A DNA stretch of 64,000 nt from Diphasiastrum complanatum. Taxonomy: Eukaryota; Streptophyta; Lycopodiopsida; Lycopodiales; Lycopodiaceae. A program made the position numbers and the translations under genes. The stretch covers positions 67,523,923-67,587,922 of the forward strand of contig CM055092.1 in the NCBI GenBank assembly GCA_029204225.1, given 5' to 3'. Positions 1-11,035 of the stretch are shown in pieces. The notes under the pieces were generated by a model. That model was not told where the DNA came from, did not search any database, and saw only the letters and a list, made by a program, of their open reading frames with translations. Position 1 is the first letter of the stretch. Each line of letters begins with the position of its first letter.

Positions 1-500
1 AATGGATTTGGGCTTGAGTATTGAGATCCAATACCTAAGAGCGTCATCACTGCATCTGCATCTTGTATTGCAGATCCCACAACGGCTAACTGTCCCATCA
101 AGGACTTAAAATTATTAATATGATCGGCCATGCTTTTTGAATCATACATCCTCATTTGAAAGAACTTCTTTCTTAAGAAGAGTCATGTCTTGACATCTTG
201 AGACTCAAGAGTCTCGATTAAGATGTCCCAAGCCTCTCTAGAAGTCTTAGCATGGCTTACATGGATAATTACATTATCCTTTAAATTGAGAATAATGGAG
301 GCTAATCCCCGCCCATTTCTCATTTCTCACTTGCTAAGTATTTCTTCTAACCCTGTGGTAGGCTTATGTTCAGCCCCTTCCACTATTTTGAATAAATATT
401 TATCTAACAATAGCATTCGCATTTTTAGCTTCCATAAATGAAAACCTGAACCATCAAACCTTTCGATGAGGCGACAGGTTTCAGTCAAGGATGCCGGCAT
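1..500 (-). pseudogene. Copia gag fragment (UBN2/DUF4219 type), broken
   Basis: Reading the minus strand from an ATG at 500 gives a Copia Gag start with the family hallmark GFHLWKLKMRMLL, then after a TGA near 328 the same frame continues as a UBN2-type helical Gag segment (NVIIHVSHAKTSREAWDI) to the window edge. The frame does not change across the stop, so this is one Gag interrupted by a nonsense codon. Protease, integrase and RT would lie beyond position 1 and cannot be seen. Gag of this family forms the cytoplasmic virus-like particle. Confidence 0.8.
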
Positions 501-529
501 CACTTCGTGTGGCTTTTGACCCTTAACCA

Positions 530-700
530 ACTAGCAAGTGATTATAAGACACAATGCGTTCTGCATTGCCTATGAAAAACAATGACCTTTCAATTGTGCA
601 AAGAGACAGAACTTTGAAAAGAGAACCCAACCTTGTCCACGTGTCATACTTGTGACATTTAGACTACACTCTTCACACAAAAGTGGTGCCCGCACTTTCC
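530..700 (-). repeat. Copia leader/LTR remnant upstream of the gag fragment
   Basis: On the minus strand a stretch of about 50 bases (about 635-685) containing GTCACAAGTATGACACGTGG is nearly identical to the start of the LTR at 28674 on the plus strand. It lies just upstream of the gag fragment, where the 5' LTR belongs. I could not find a clean LTR end or primer-binding site, so the borders are approximate. Confidence 0.5.
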
Positions 701-1016
701 TTAAATGATGGATAAGCCTTCCCATGGGGGAAAGATAATGATGTCATATTTTAGCATGCTCAATCTTTCTCAATATAGTCTAGAATATAGAATGTCACAA
801 TAGTGTCTCCTTAGGCTTTGGGCCTAGGTCCAACTTTCGACAACCTCAAAAAAAAATGCCAGAGACATTTGTTCTCTTGCCCACGTAAAATTAGTTTTAA
901 CATTCTCAAGGAAATGGAGGAGCCTCAACAGAATTTGTGGGGTAAAATTTTTTATGGCAAATTTTTGTTTTATATGCAACTTCCAAGTGCCTAAAAGTGC
1001 TAGTAAATTTTTTTTT

Positions 1017-1060
1017 CTTTTTTTACACACCTTTCGGGAGGAAGGTGAGCGTCAAAAATG
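1017..1060. repeat. Imperfect stem-loop of a recurring T-rich hairpin family
   Basis: The left arm TTTTTTACACACCTTTC and the right arm GGAAGGTGAGCGTCAAAA can pair imperfectly around a short GGGA loop. Near-identical arms recur at 45969-46013 (perfect) and 46082-46123 (imperfect). Confidence 0.45.
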
Positions 1061-1288
1061 TTTACACCAAAGAAAAACATAATAGCAAATTTCAAGCCCG
1101 GGAAGGACGGCTCCTAGGGAGGTTCCCCTAAGGAATGGGTAGGGAGTCTCCTAAGTTTTAACATTTCACCAATCCAAGGACCAAACTTCGAAGCGGCAAA
1201 ATTCAGAAATGGGAAGTTGGAATGAACGACATTAAACGGAATAGAACCTAAGGAGGTTCGCTGTCGTTTCTTGTCGTGATATATCTTT

Positions 1289-1310
1289 TCTCTCTCTCTC
1301 TCTCTCTCTC
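1289..1310. repeat. (CT)n microsatellite
   Basis: About eleven uninterrupted TC dinucleotides. The minus-strand ORF across it (1114-1392) is translated microsatellite and not a credible gene. Confidence 0.9.
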
Positions 1311-1399
1311 GTGACTCGTCTTTCCTTCCCTCCTGAATCCTATCTATCCATCGATGTCCGGCAGCAGGCCGACGTGGAAAGATAGCCATCACCTAGGAT

Positions 1400-3190
1400 T
1401 CTAAGGAATCTCTCTCCTTCTCGCGTACTATATTATCTATACGCAGTTATTTTAAGCCCAAAGCCCTTAAATGTTAGAATGAGCATTCAGATCTTGCCAA
1501 GTGTTTGTTATCAACCACTGAATAATTTCCAAGTGGCATGTCTGACTCGTGGCTAGCATCTGAGCGTGCGTAGGTTAAACATATAGAAGTATCATCGCTC
1601 GTCTCATCGTATCATCGCAAAATCTCAGCGTGGATGATAAAATCCAACGGTGACCAGTGCCATTAAGTGCGAGACACCATCTGCCAGTCGGCAGGCTGCG
1701 ATAAGCACAAAAAGAAATGGAGCAATTTCAGCATGTCAACTTCCGATCCTCATCATAATCCTGGTTATTACATAATACATAACAAAGAAGTGGGAGCGAC
1801 GAAGCTCTGATAACCGCTCGCTCTTTCGTTAGCTCTCTTCAGCCTTGCATACAGCAAACTCCAAAGCAAAGCAAAGGATCATCTCTTCCGAGCAGTGCAC
1901 AAATCGCAGGAAAGCCTTTTCGCATTTGCGCTCAGGTGCTAGTATTACTCCGCTGTCAATTTTGCAAGTCTGAACGATTTTCCTGAGTGTTTGCAGATGT
2001 TAGGAGTTCGTTTTCGTGTTTTTCACCTCAACGTCAACGTGATTCAGAGTTTCGGTGCTAGTTGAAGATTATCGTTCGTTGCATTCTAACTAGGTTTTTA
2101 TCCATTATCATACTGTGAGACGTTTTTCTTTATCGTGCAAGCTGGTATCAAGATAATGCGCTAAGAATCTTGAGCTTGTTGCACTAGTAAAGCTTTGAAT
2201 AAATTGCGAACCTTTGCGAACGTAAGATATGCCTACGCCTTGTTTGACCTTTGGTTTCAAACTATGTGGATGATATTAAACGTTGAAACACCTTTCCTTT
2301 CAGCAATAGGTGGCATTAACTCAAATAGATTGTCAAAGAGTGTATGAGCCGTTTGTTAAACAAACAGAGCATAAGCCTAGCTTCAAGAGTTGCCAGTACT
2401 TTTCTGTGAAAGGTATGTCTCTACAACTTCAGAGAGCTTTTTCAGTAGATTAACAGGAGATGAAAAGATTAAGCACACAAGAACACGAACAAGAAAGAGA
2501 CATAAAACGCAATCAGAGTTTTTCTTGTTCTTATGTATATTCCGAGTCTGCCACTTGGTATTGGAGCCCGTCGGCCACATCGTATCAAAGCCAGTCCGTT
2601 TCCAAATCTTTACGGGTTGCGCAGTTGGTCACACTCTGGTGCTCCCTCAGGGTGGAGGTGTATCAGCACACCTGCCACATGGAGTCAGAAGGCCTCATAA
2701 TTCTCATAAGCAATATAAGGTGTTAAAACTGCATATAAGAAGATGCTTTAGAATTTGTAGTGTCTCTTGTACTAGTCCCCGGGGAAAGCCGTACACCAAG
2801 TTTTCTAGCACCAACTATGTTAATGTAGGAAGTTGGAACACATCCTGAAGCGAAACAGTTTGGACTATTTGTGTGTATCACCTATGTCCAATGTTGAAAT
2901 TTGACGTTCAGGGTTGTCATGACGTTTTTCACAATGTTCATGCCCGTCGTGTGAAGTCCTTACATAGAACTTGCCCTTCAAATTTTACTTTGCAAAGGAT
3001 GGTACTTTCATGCAAATTTCATTTTTAAAATTTTAATATTAAATTCCAAGTAAAAAATTTATAATTGTATATGGCTCAAATCAATCAATTTTAGTTATAA
3101 ATATCAAGTTTTAAGGTTTTTTTTTAACCTTTTATCGATTCCATAATAGTTTGTGGGTTTTTTTGAATCGATTCGAATTGACAAATCGTC
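1400..3190. other. No recognisable gene
   Basis: Mixed-composition DNA. 1800-2250 resembles a plant 5' UTR/intron region in base composition, and ORFs at 2390-2848 exist in two plus frames, but I recognise no domain. Past 3000 it becomes AT-rich. Confidence 0.4.
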
Positions 3191-3630
3191 GAATTCGACT
3201 GTTGACGTGTTACCATTCAAAATAAAGCTAGTCACCTATACTAGCTGTTCTTGAGACTATGCAACTGCTTTGACAATGACAACAACTACGATCACCACCT
3301 GTTCAGATAATGACAGCCATGACTGCTGCCTACCTAGACAGTGAACCCATGACTGTCGCCAAGATCCACATCGAACAACATAAGCTCAACATCTTTCATG
3401 CTTTGTATGTATCTGCACACATGTCTATAGAGATGAATAGAGATTGATTATTTTAATCTTTTCGATTTTAAATAACCAAGCTATCAAGCATTGTAAATTA
3501 ATCATCAGACATAGCAGATGTTTCTACATCAATTAGATTCAGACAAAGAGTCGAAATAAGCTATAGAACAATCTCGCGGTTACTACCGTAATTGTCTTGT
3601 GCTCTCCACATCACCTGACTTGTGATTCTT

Positions 3631-3893
3631 TAATGTCAGTGTGCATGCTATGCGTTCTCTATCATTCTATCTGATTGCTTTGAATTTCCGAATTCTTTGA
3701 CTCACGTTTCCGCAACAAACAGTCATTCGACTTCATATTTTTGCTACGTGATCACCTCTATCGGTTATGATGACTTCGAAGTCAGAACTAAGTCGAATCA
3801 GTTGAGTCTTCGAACTCAACACTTTGATTCGAATCGATAGGCGTACTACATGCAGCGAAGAATCGTTCCACACCTTCATCCCGATTCCCAGCA
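3631..3893 (+). repeat. 3' part of the Copia 5' LTR
   Basis: Shares long blocks with 8263-8533, including ATCGTTCCACACCTTCATCC, and both copies end CCCGATTCCCAGCA. This is the expected relationship of two LTRs of one element, with many substitutions showing age. Confidence 0.75.
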
Positions 3894-3906
3894 TGGTATC
3901 AAAGCC
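3894..3906 (+). promoter_or_regulatory. Copia primer-binding site
   Basis: TGGTATCAAAGCC directly follows the LTR terminus. It is a one-base variant of the usual plant tRNA-iMet complementary PBS TGGTATCAGAGC, which primes minus-strand DNA synthesis. Confidence 0.75.
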
Positions 3907-4065
3907 ATAACCTGATATTACAGCTAGTTTCGTAGCTCATTAGCTTCCCACAGAACTTGATTCTATTCTTTAATAGAATAATTGTCTTCTTATTTTGATA
4001 ATAGCACTAGATTTTTTATTCTTAAGTCATTGATAGTTATTACTATCACCTAGACTAACTTCCAC

Positions 4066-5600
4066 ATGGATTCCCATAACAAGGCTGATCTCATCGTAGA
4101 CAAGCTCGATGGATCCAACTACCACTTGTGGAAATGTAAGATGAAAACTGTGCAATGGCTAAGGTGTTGTATGATGTTGTCACAAGAGTCAAAGTCAAAC
4201 GCGAAGGAGACGACGTTGCAATCTCCAGATGGAAGCTGAAGGATGGCAAAGTTTATGTTGATCATCCTCAACATATCAGACACACAAATTGGCCATGTGT
4301 TTGAAGCTCAAACATTAAAAGAGATCTGGCATATCATGAGCACATTGTACAATGTGCGGGATGTAACTTCCAAGCTACATCTCAGAAGGAGATTCTTCTT
4401 TCTCAGGATGACCAACAATGATTTGCAACAATCACATCAACCAGTTCAAGAACCTCTTGCAAAAGATGGTTGTTGTCAGATCAGTCATAGACGATCAAGA
4501 CGCAGTAATGACACTGCTATCAAGCCTGCCATCCACATTCGAAAACTGGGTGATGATCATCACGACTCACTCAGATATGACTCTATCAAGAGTCATTGCT
4601 ATGTTGCTATAGGAAGAGAATCGAAGGAACGGATCCTCCATTTCCTCAAATGCTGACTCTCATGCACTTACAAATAGAAGCTCGAACAAGCAGAAGAAGA
4701 AAGGCCTGAAGCAACACAAGTCGAATTAGTAGCTGACGCAGAGTTGAGAGCAGTCGAATCCACTGACAAAGAAGATGTTCTGCAAGTACTGCAAGCACAC
4801 CAACCATGAGATTCAGGATTGTCGCATACTGAAAGCCAAGAACAATAAGAAGGTGCAATTGAATCGACAATAGACAAACACAGTTGCAGAAACATCCCAT
4901 CCGCCTAGTCAAAAAGTGGATCATGATGCATTCATGTCGAATTATCAGAAAGCATCTGACGACAGCTCCTGGTTTCTTGATTCCGGAGCCACTTAGCACA
5001 TGACCAACCATATCGGCTGCTTCCAGTCCTATACGCCTTACAGTACCAAATGGCACGTTCACCTTGGCGACAATGACACATGCTATTGAAGGTGAAGGCA
5101 CTATAAGAATGAACTTTTTGAATGATCGATTGAAACTACTATTGAATTTCCATGTGCCAAATTTATCTACAAATCTGCTATTTGTCAATAGAATCACAAA
5201 TCTAGGACAAAGTAGAATTCAAATCTGATCAGTGTAGAGTTATTGATAGGACAAACAAGATCCTGGAACTCGGAAAGAGGCATGGATACTTGTATAAATT
5301 AAGTCATTACAATTAAGCTATGAATATTGTTGTTCACATCAATAAAGGATTATTTTTGCATTATAGACTTTCTCATTTGAATTATGCATCTGTATCGAAT
5401 ATGTCTAAACAGTCTATTGTGCTTGATCTCGACTATCCAGATAGAAATGTCGAATTGCCTGTCTGCCGAGACCGCATTGTCGGAAAGCAGGTTTGGAAAC
5501 CTTTTAGATCAAGTCATCAGCATGTAGCTAAAGACTTGTTAGGAGCGCACAAGACAATTGTGGTAGTAATCGCGTGCTCGAAACTACTCTTAGTTCTGTG
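4066..5600 (+). pseudogene. Copia gag-protease-pre-integrase, frameshifted
   Basis: The ATG at 4066 starts a Gag with the family motif YHLWK, which runs off frame near 4150 and resumes from about 4235. A complete CX2CX4HX4C zinc knuckle (CKYCKHTNHEIQDC) lies near 4780. The protease box near 4980 reads WFLDSGAT with its catalytic aspartate, but the next codon is TAG where the family has CAG. A pre-integrase segment (LHYRLSHLNYASVSNMSK) lies at 5345-5410. The chain ends around 5600. The protein at 32986-34200 is a closely related second copy. Confidence 0.8.
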
Positions 5601-5780
5601 ATGGCTACGACGATTTGAAGATCATTTTATAGATTTTTTGTTTATTGAATTTTTTATTGTTGTTTTGACTTAGATCCTTTGACTTTTTGAGTTGCTCGTA
5701 TATTGTTTCTAAGGTTTACCTTATGACATCATTGACTTCTCTATATAAATTTGTGAAATTGGATATATTCTAATTTCACA

Positions 5781-5808
5781 AATATATATATATATATATA
5801 TATATATT
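5781..5808. repeat. (AT)n microsatellite
   Basis: Uninterrupted AT run just upstream of the Gypsy fragment. Confidence 0.9.
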
Positions 5809-5909
5809 GATTGATAACTAGATCTTGGTGACTTGACTCTTGCTTTCCTACAGTTATAGCCTGTTTATGCTTATGTACGGATTTGAGCCTAGGTCACTCG
5901 GACAATCAC

Positions 5910-6486
5910 GTTTCAAAAGGTAGCGGATTTCCTACATGATATGCAGCAAATGCTACGGATTGCACGTGAAAATGTCTAGTGTGCCCAGGATAGGGACCGG
6001 CATTATGCAAATATGAAAAGATCAGCGAGAGACTTTTCAAGTGGGGGATTGGGTATATTTGAGAATCCCGAATGATTCTAGTGTAATGCGTACCGACAAG
6101 CATTATAAATTGTCCCCTAGATATAGAGGATCATATCACATCTTGAAAAAGATCGGATCCTTAGCTTACCAATTGGAACTTCCGGAAGGATCACAAGTGC
6201 ATCCGGTATTTCACGTAAGCCGACTCAAGAAGAGTCTACGTGAAGGAGAGCATCTTGGATCTGGAAATCAATTTTTGTTGGATGAATCATCGGGTGTATC
6301 TCGACTTGAACCCGAAAAGATCTTGGATACAAGAACTAAATGATTGAGAAATCATATAGTTACCGAGCATCTGGTTCGATGGAAGGGATGTACAGACGAT
6401 GACGATTCCTGGGAACAGGAAGAAGCTTAAGGAGGAACTTCCCCAGTTTTAAGTTCGAGGACAAAACTTGAATAAGGGGGGAAGAA
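5910..6486 (+). pseudogene. Ty3/Gypsy integrase C-terminus with chromodomain end, and polypurine tract
   Basis: An intact frame at 6041-6343 reads MGDWVYLRIP, LSPRYRGSYHILKKIG and HPVFHVSRLKK, the signature of the GPY/F module at the C-terminus of chromovirus integrase. After a stop, HLVRWKG and DDSWEQEEA (6365-6430) are the end of a chromodomain, the chromatin-targeting module. Upstream, 5910-6040 carries the preceding integrase sequence in another frame. The coding end is followed by a polypurine tract (AAGGGGGGAAGAA) before an LTR start. Only this 3' end of the element is present. Confidence 0.8.
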
Positions 6487-6960
6487 TGTCATGCTCATGA
6501 CTGGTCTCAGATAGTGTGTCCATGCTAGAGATTGGTAGACCAACAACCCGTAAGTTAATTGTGACTATAAGGGAATTGGGGCCCTTATGTGTACATGGTC
6601 ATAATTAATGGTTGTAGGTCTAAACACATGGTGGTGGAGTTGGTATGCGTCTTTCAATGAGTCATTGGGGAACTGGATGACGTGGCCCAAATAGGCTGCA
6701 GAGGTGTCTAGTGAGGTGTCACAGTGCACTACTAGTGGTGCATGGGCCTTGGAGGGTATAAGTATACCTACTGGGCTCTCACTAATGTATGCTTGATTTT
6801 GTGATTGGTAGCTACATGCTGCTAGTGTGATTCCTCTTTCCATGACTGTGATTGATCCATAGCTTGGGGGCTAGATCCGTACGATTTAGGTTTGGTTGGA
6901 TCGGTTTATCCACCACCCGTTCCCTTTGTTGTTGCTTTGTTTGGCATGCTTAGAGTTGGA
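6487..6960 (+). repeat. Gypsy 3' LTR (end uncertain)
   Basis: Starts TGTCATGCTCATGACTGG immediately after the polypurine tract. I see no second copy in the window, so the right border is an estimate. Confidence 0.5.
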
Positions 6961-7019
6961 TCCTAGAAGTAGGGCTTTATAATTGGGGTGAGACTGGGAT
7001 GCTCCCTTTCCATCTCATT

Positions 7020-7560
7020 ACTTGAAATGATGTGGCTTTTGTCTAACTGAGAGGGGCTCCAACAACACTTGGACAGTTTGTGTACTTTTTGCACTAGATG
7101 GGGATTAAGAGTGAATACTTCGAAGACCAAAGTTATGGTCATCAACGCTTCCGGAGCCTTTATGTAGAAACATGAGCATATTTTGACGGCCAGCCTTGGC
7201 GGTTTTATCCTACACCTATCTGGGAGTACTGTTTAGTGGTCCTATCGTCCGTATGAGGCATGCAATGTTGGCTTGACTTGGGAAGGGTTATACTTCCCTT
7301 GTCCAGATGAAAAGATTCAACTTCAGGAGCTATATTCACAATGCTCCTAGTAGATGTCGTCTTTTCAATACTATAGTCACTCCTACATCATTGTATGCAG
7401 CTAAGGCTTGGTGCACAGACCTTACTTCTTCAGACAAGAATAGTATATCCAAACTTCAGGTCACTGTGCTATCCCACATGATTTGGGACAAGCCTTCAAC
7501 ATTGCTGAGTTTGCAATTCCTCCCTTATTGGTCCATGCCTCCTTCCGGCTCATAGTATAA
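7020..7560 (+). pseudogene. LINE (non-LTR retrotransposon) reverse transcriptase fragment
   Basis: Successive frames give DVAFV, EGLQQHLDSLCTFCTRWGLR, VNTSKTKVMVI, TYLGVLFSG and LFNTIVTPTSLYAAKAW. These match, in order, the post-YADD part of plant LINE reverse transcriptase: the helix after ADD, the W.L..N..KTK motif, the YLG strand and the thumb. The YADD box itself is degraded to ND. At least three frameshifts or stops are present. The fragment follows the Gypsy LTR and precedes the Copia 3' LTR. Confidence 0.75.
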
Positions 7561-8262
7561 ATCAAGAGAGCTTTGACACTTCTGACAGACAGATACTCTC
7601 ATATGACACTCACCTCCTCGATGCAGCAGCCAGCTTCACAATCATGGCTTCCAGCTCTCATGGTACTCTCAGGCAGCTAGACATGTTTGGCATCGCTATC
7701 TCAACCCTCCCTATAGGTAATTATGAGTAAATTAGACAATCTATTTATTGCTAGGTCAATCGACTTCGTTAGGAATGAATATAGAAGCTAGAACATGAAA
7801 TTTAGATGACAATGCATGCACTATGTTACAACTTAAGAGCTTCAACCTTAATGATCGGATATTGTGAATGTGAGCGAACTTGTCAATATAATCTTTCCTA
7901 CTTTGATTTAGCTGGAACGGTTGACACTTCATATTTCCATAAACAATGAAACAAATCTCAGGAATGAGATGGTATGACTCTGATTCACGTGATTGAAGCA
8001 GATTCAGACAGCGGGAAAGGCATGATGATGATGAGTAAAGGAAGAAATGATGATGAGACTCACCGTTGTCCAGGCCTAAGCAATGAAATCTTTAAAATGC
8101 TTGATTGCTTGGTTATCTAAAATCGCAAAGATTAAAATAATCGATCTCTATTCATCTCTATTACTCATTGATAAAGGTGATGAAATAATTGGCATCTTTC
8201 AGTGACAAATTCTACATTGGGCCACATATGTTTGTATGTACAATAGTCTTATTGTGTTCAGG

Positions 8263-8533
8263 ATAATGTCAGTGTGCATGTTATGCTTTCTGTATCGTTC
8301 TGTCCAACTGCTTTTAATAGATTTGTCTGAACTCTCTGACTCACGTTTCCACAAAAAACAGTCATTTGACTTCGTGTTTCTGCGTGATCACCTGTATTGG
8401 TTTTGATGACTTCGAAGTTAGAGCTAAGTCGAATCAGCCCCGTCTTCGAACTCAACACTCGGATTTGAATCGATAGGCGTAGTACATGCATCGAGGGAGG
8501 AATCGTTCCACACCTTCATCCCGATTCCCAGCA
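8263..8533 (+). repeat. 3' part of the Copia 3' LTR
   Basis: Direct copy of 3631-3893 with the same terminus. Just upstream, 8098-8155 is an inverted copy of 3430-3495 (shared core GATTATTTTAATCTTT in one orientation), so the LTR has been internally rearranged. Confidence 0.75.
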
Positions 8534-8535
8534 GG

Positions 8536-10036
8536 TGCAATATAGGTGACTCACTATAAGATGACTTAAAATGAACAAGGATTGAACAGAAGAAACTTAA
8601 GCTACACATAGGGGCCCCCATGAGTAATGTACAACTCACTATAACATTATTGCTTAGCCAAAGAGGTAAAATAGGCATTACTCTTCAACACCCCCTCTTA
8701 ATGGAAAAGAATTTATTTAAGTTAACACCTAACAATGTTTTGAACTTCTTAAACTTGTCTTTACTAAGAGGTTTACTAAAGATACCAGCAATCTGATTAT
8801 TGTTGTCGCAGTATGCTAGCTCAATCTTGCTACTGTGCACTTTCTCTCGAATAAAGTGCTGATCCACCTTTATATGCTTTGTTCGTGCTTGGTAGATTGG
8901 ATATATTGCAAGCTGAATGCAAATTGGGTTCTCACAATGTAATATTGTAGATGCTACTTGAGCAATCTGCATATCATAAAGTAGACAATAGCTTAACAAG
9001 CAGTCCTCATAGTCTCTTTATACTCCACTTTTGCAGATGATAAAGCAACAATGAGCTGCTGCTTGTTGCACCAAGAAGTGGCCCTTGAACCTAGGGTAAA
9101 GCAATAGCTCGTCATCAATCTTCGACTGTCTTAATCACCTGTCCAATTTGAATCTGAATAGCTTTCCAGCTGAAGATCACCATCATTAGTATATCTAGTT
9201 GGTCCTAATAGATGTCATCTTAGAAACAAGTGCAAAGTTCTCATCATAGTCTAGCCCCTCTTGTTGGGCATAACTTTTAGCCACCAACCTCACCTTATAC
9301 TTGTCCAAGGTTCCATTTGCATGAAACTTGGAGTTATAGAAACCACTTGCAATCTATTGGCTGCCTCGCAATGTAGCTGGCTCCCATTTGTCATTCTTCA
9401 CAATGGGGTCATACGCTTACAGGGCTTGTTGTCATACCTATTCCTCATCTGCCTCTAGAATTGCGAACATAAGGGCAAAGTAACTACTCTTGTCTCTCAT
9501 GGGGCCTTTGGCACCCCATTCGTTGCTCTCTCCTTCTTTCAACATACGTCCCTCTTTGATTGTTTCCCAATACTACCACCTAGGGTAGCTTCTTCCTAAT
9601 GGTAGGCGAGGTGGATGGAGACCATGTATCCCATGGTATTTTCCTAATCTTCCACTTTTTTCCAATTTTGCCCTTTTGTGGTTGGCCAAATTGAGGTCTC
9701 GAGCATGTTTAGGTTCTTGTTGTTGTACTTGCTCTCGAGGCTTACAGGACTCTAGATTAGGCTCCTTATCCATGGAATTCAATCAAGGATAAGACCTCAC
9801 TTGTTCCATCTTTCTCTTGCTCATGTACTTTGGGTGCATGGTCTTTGTCAAAGATGATGTCTTGACTTGGGATCTTCTTCCTGTTCTCAAGATCATACAA
9901 CAACACGTAGGCCTTCTCACCTTGGCTATACCCTAGGAAAATAGAATTCATGGATTGCAAGTTCTTATGTGTTTGTGTGTGATGTTGTGCACCCAAATAG
10001 TCGAAAGTTGCCCATTTTGGGCTTGTTACCACTCAA
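8536..10036 (-). pseudogene. Degenerate Copia pol (integrase end, RT start, RNase H) with partial LTR
   Basis: Read on the minus strand from 10036: the integrase C-terminal region (NSIFLGYSQGEKAYVL, SQDIIFDKDH); then the RT N-terminus near 9470-9200 (KFHANGTLDKYKVRLVAKSY, GLDYDENFALVSKMTS); then directly RNase H (YSDSNWTGD, ATSWCNKQQLIVALSS) and its tail (ARTKHIKVDQHFIREKVHS, FSKPLSKDKFKKF). The RT palm with YVDD is missing: the chain jumps from the TSIR segment to the RNase H start near 9195. A purine tract (AAGAGGGGG) and an LTR start TGTTGAAGAG lie at about 8691; only about 155 bases of that LTR remain before the neighbouring LTR. Confidence 0.8.
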
Positions 10037-10702
10037 GGTTGCATGTTCCGTTCCGGAACATGATCTAGAACGCGATCTGGGAAATCCCATTAGGGTTTCC
10101 CAGAATGTGCACTCAAATTTCTTTTTTTGCTTTAAAAAAAAAAAACAGAATTGTTGGTTTGTAAAATTGTTTAGACAGTCTGCAGATCTATTATTGTGAA
10201 AGATAATGGATCTAGCATGATATTTTTGATTTGAATGCTCATTTATCCACTGTTTTATTCATGAACTCCCCAACAGTTAAATTAACACTTCCATGGACCC
10301 AAACCCTCATAAAACCCCCAAAATATGAATGAAATGTTTGTTTCAGACTTTTGATTCAAACTTCTAGAGCATGTTGAATGCTATTATTGTTGGGCTGCAA
10401 GTGAAGGAACCTTAAAACGATACGAAGTTGTGGTTGGATTGAGTGCGAAGTTTCTCGTGTTAAAAATTTTCATAAAGGGGGAGTACGTTTTTGGTTTTCT
10501 TATATTTACATGGTCTTTCTTTCTTGCAAACTAATCTGTAGTCCTGTAATTTACACTTCTTGGCAATATGATTCATGGTCTCATGCATTTGTAGGTGATT
10601 CTTACGTGATTATGATCAAAAAATTGCAATAAGGATGCTGACAGTACCTTAGTTTTCACCCAAGGCTAATCCTTCTCTTTATGCAAATGCTCATACAGGA
10701 CG
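10037..10702 (+). other. Upstream region and probable 5' UTR intron of BCAT
   Basis: No coding sequence. The BCAT exon-1 frame is preceded by a pyrimidine-rich stretch and CAG at 10697-10699, so the start codon lies four bases into an exon. This suggests a leader exon upstream that I could not place. Confidence 0.45.
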
Positions 10703-11035
10703 ATGCGACTCTTGAAGTGCTCATCGCCATTTTCTAAGATTTTGCTAAGAGATGAACTTTTCTGTTATCTAGACAGATCAGTTGCTTCTTTTTTTCAAGG
10801 CGAAATTCTTAAATCATTACTGAATGATCCAGATTCTGTCGCAAATCATGGAGTGTACAATCATGTATTTCACACTACAAGAACTTCAATGGCAATGCGT
10901 AGACAGGAATATGGTCGTGGGTTCACTAGTATCAGAGCGCTTCAGCAGCAGTCAGCTGAAAATATTGATAATCTTTCAGGGCCTTCAAACATTATCTTTG
11001 AGGATCTGGTCTATCAAAGGTCAAGAAATTTTAAG
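10703..11035 (+). CDS. BCAT: BCAT coding exon 1
   Basis: ATG at 10703, 111 codons, ending AAG|GTGAAT. It encodes a non-conserved N-terminal extension with [19 protein letters not shown] at residues 60-78, an arginine/serine-rich stretch plausible as a targeting signal. The boundary is supported by phase 0 continuation into the conserved exon 2. Confidence 0.75.

Larger units (their letters stand above)
3199..8533 (+). mobile_element. Degenerate Copia retrotransposon, interrupted by Gypsy and LINE fragments
   Basis: The 3' ends of two direct LTR copies (3631-3893 and 8263-8533) bracket the region. The first is followed at once by a primer-binding site and a Gag start at 4066. Gag, protease and the pre-integrase domain can be followed to about 5600; integrase, RT and RNase H of this element are missing. 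In their place lie the 3' end of a Gypsy element (5.9-6.96 kb) and a LINE RT fragment (7.0-7.56 kb). The upstream LTR border (TGTTGACGTG at about 3209) is a guess. The same family is present at 32441-34205. Confidence 0.7.

Noticed and set aside
1114-1392. 92-codon minus-strand ORF
   Set aside because: Its centre is the CT microsatellite and the rest has no recognisable motif.
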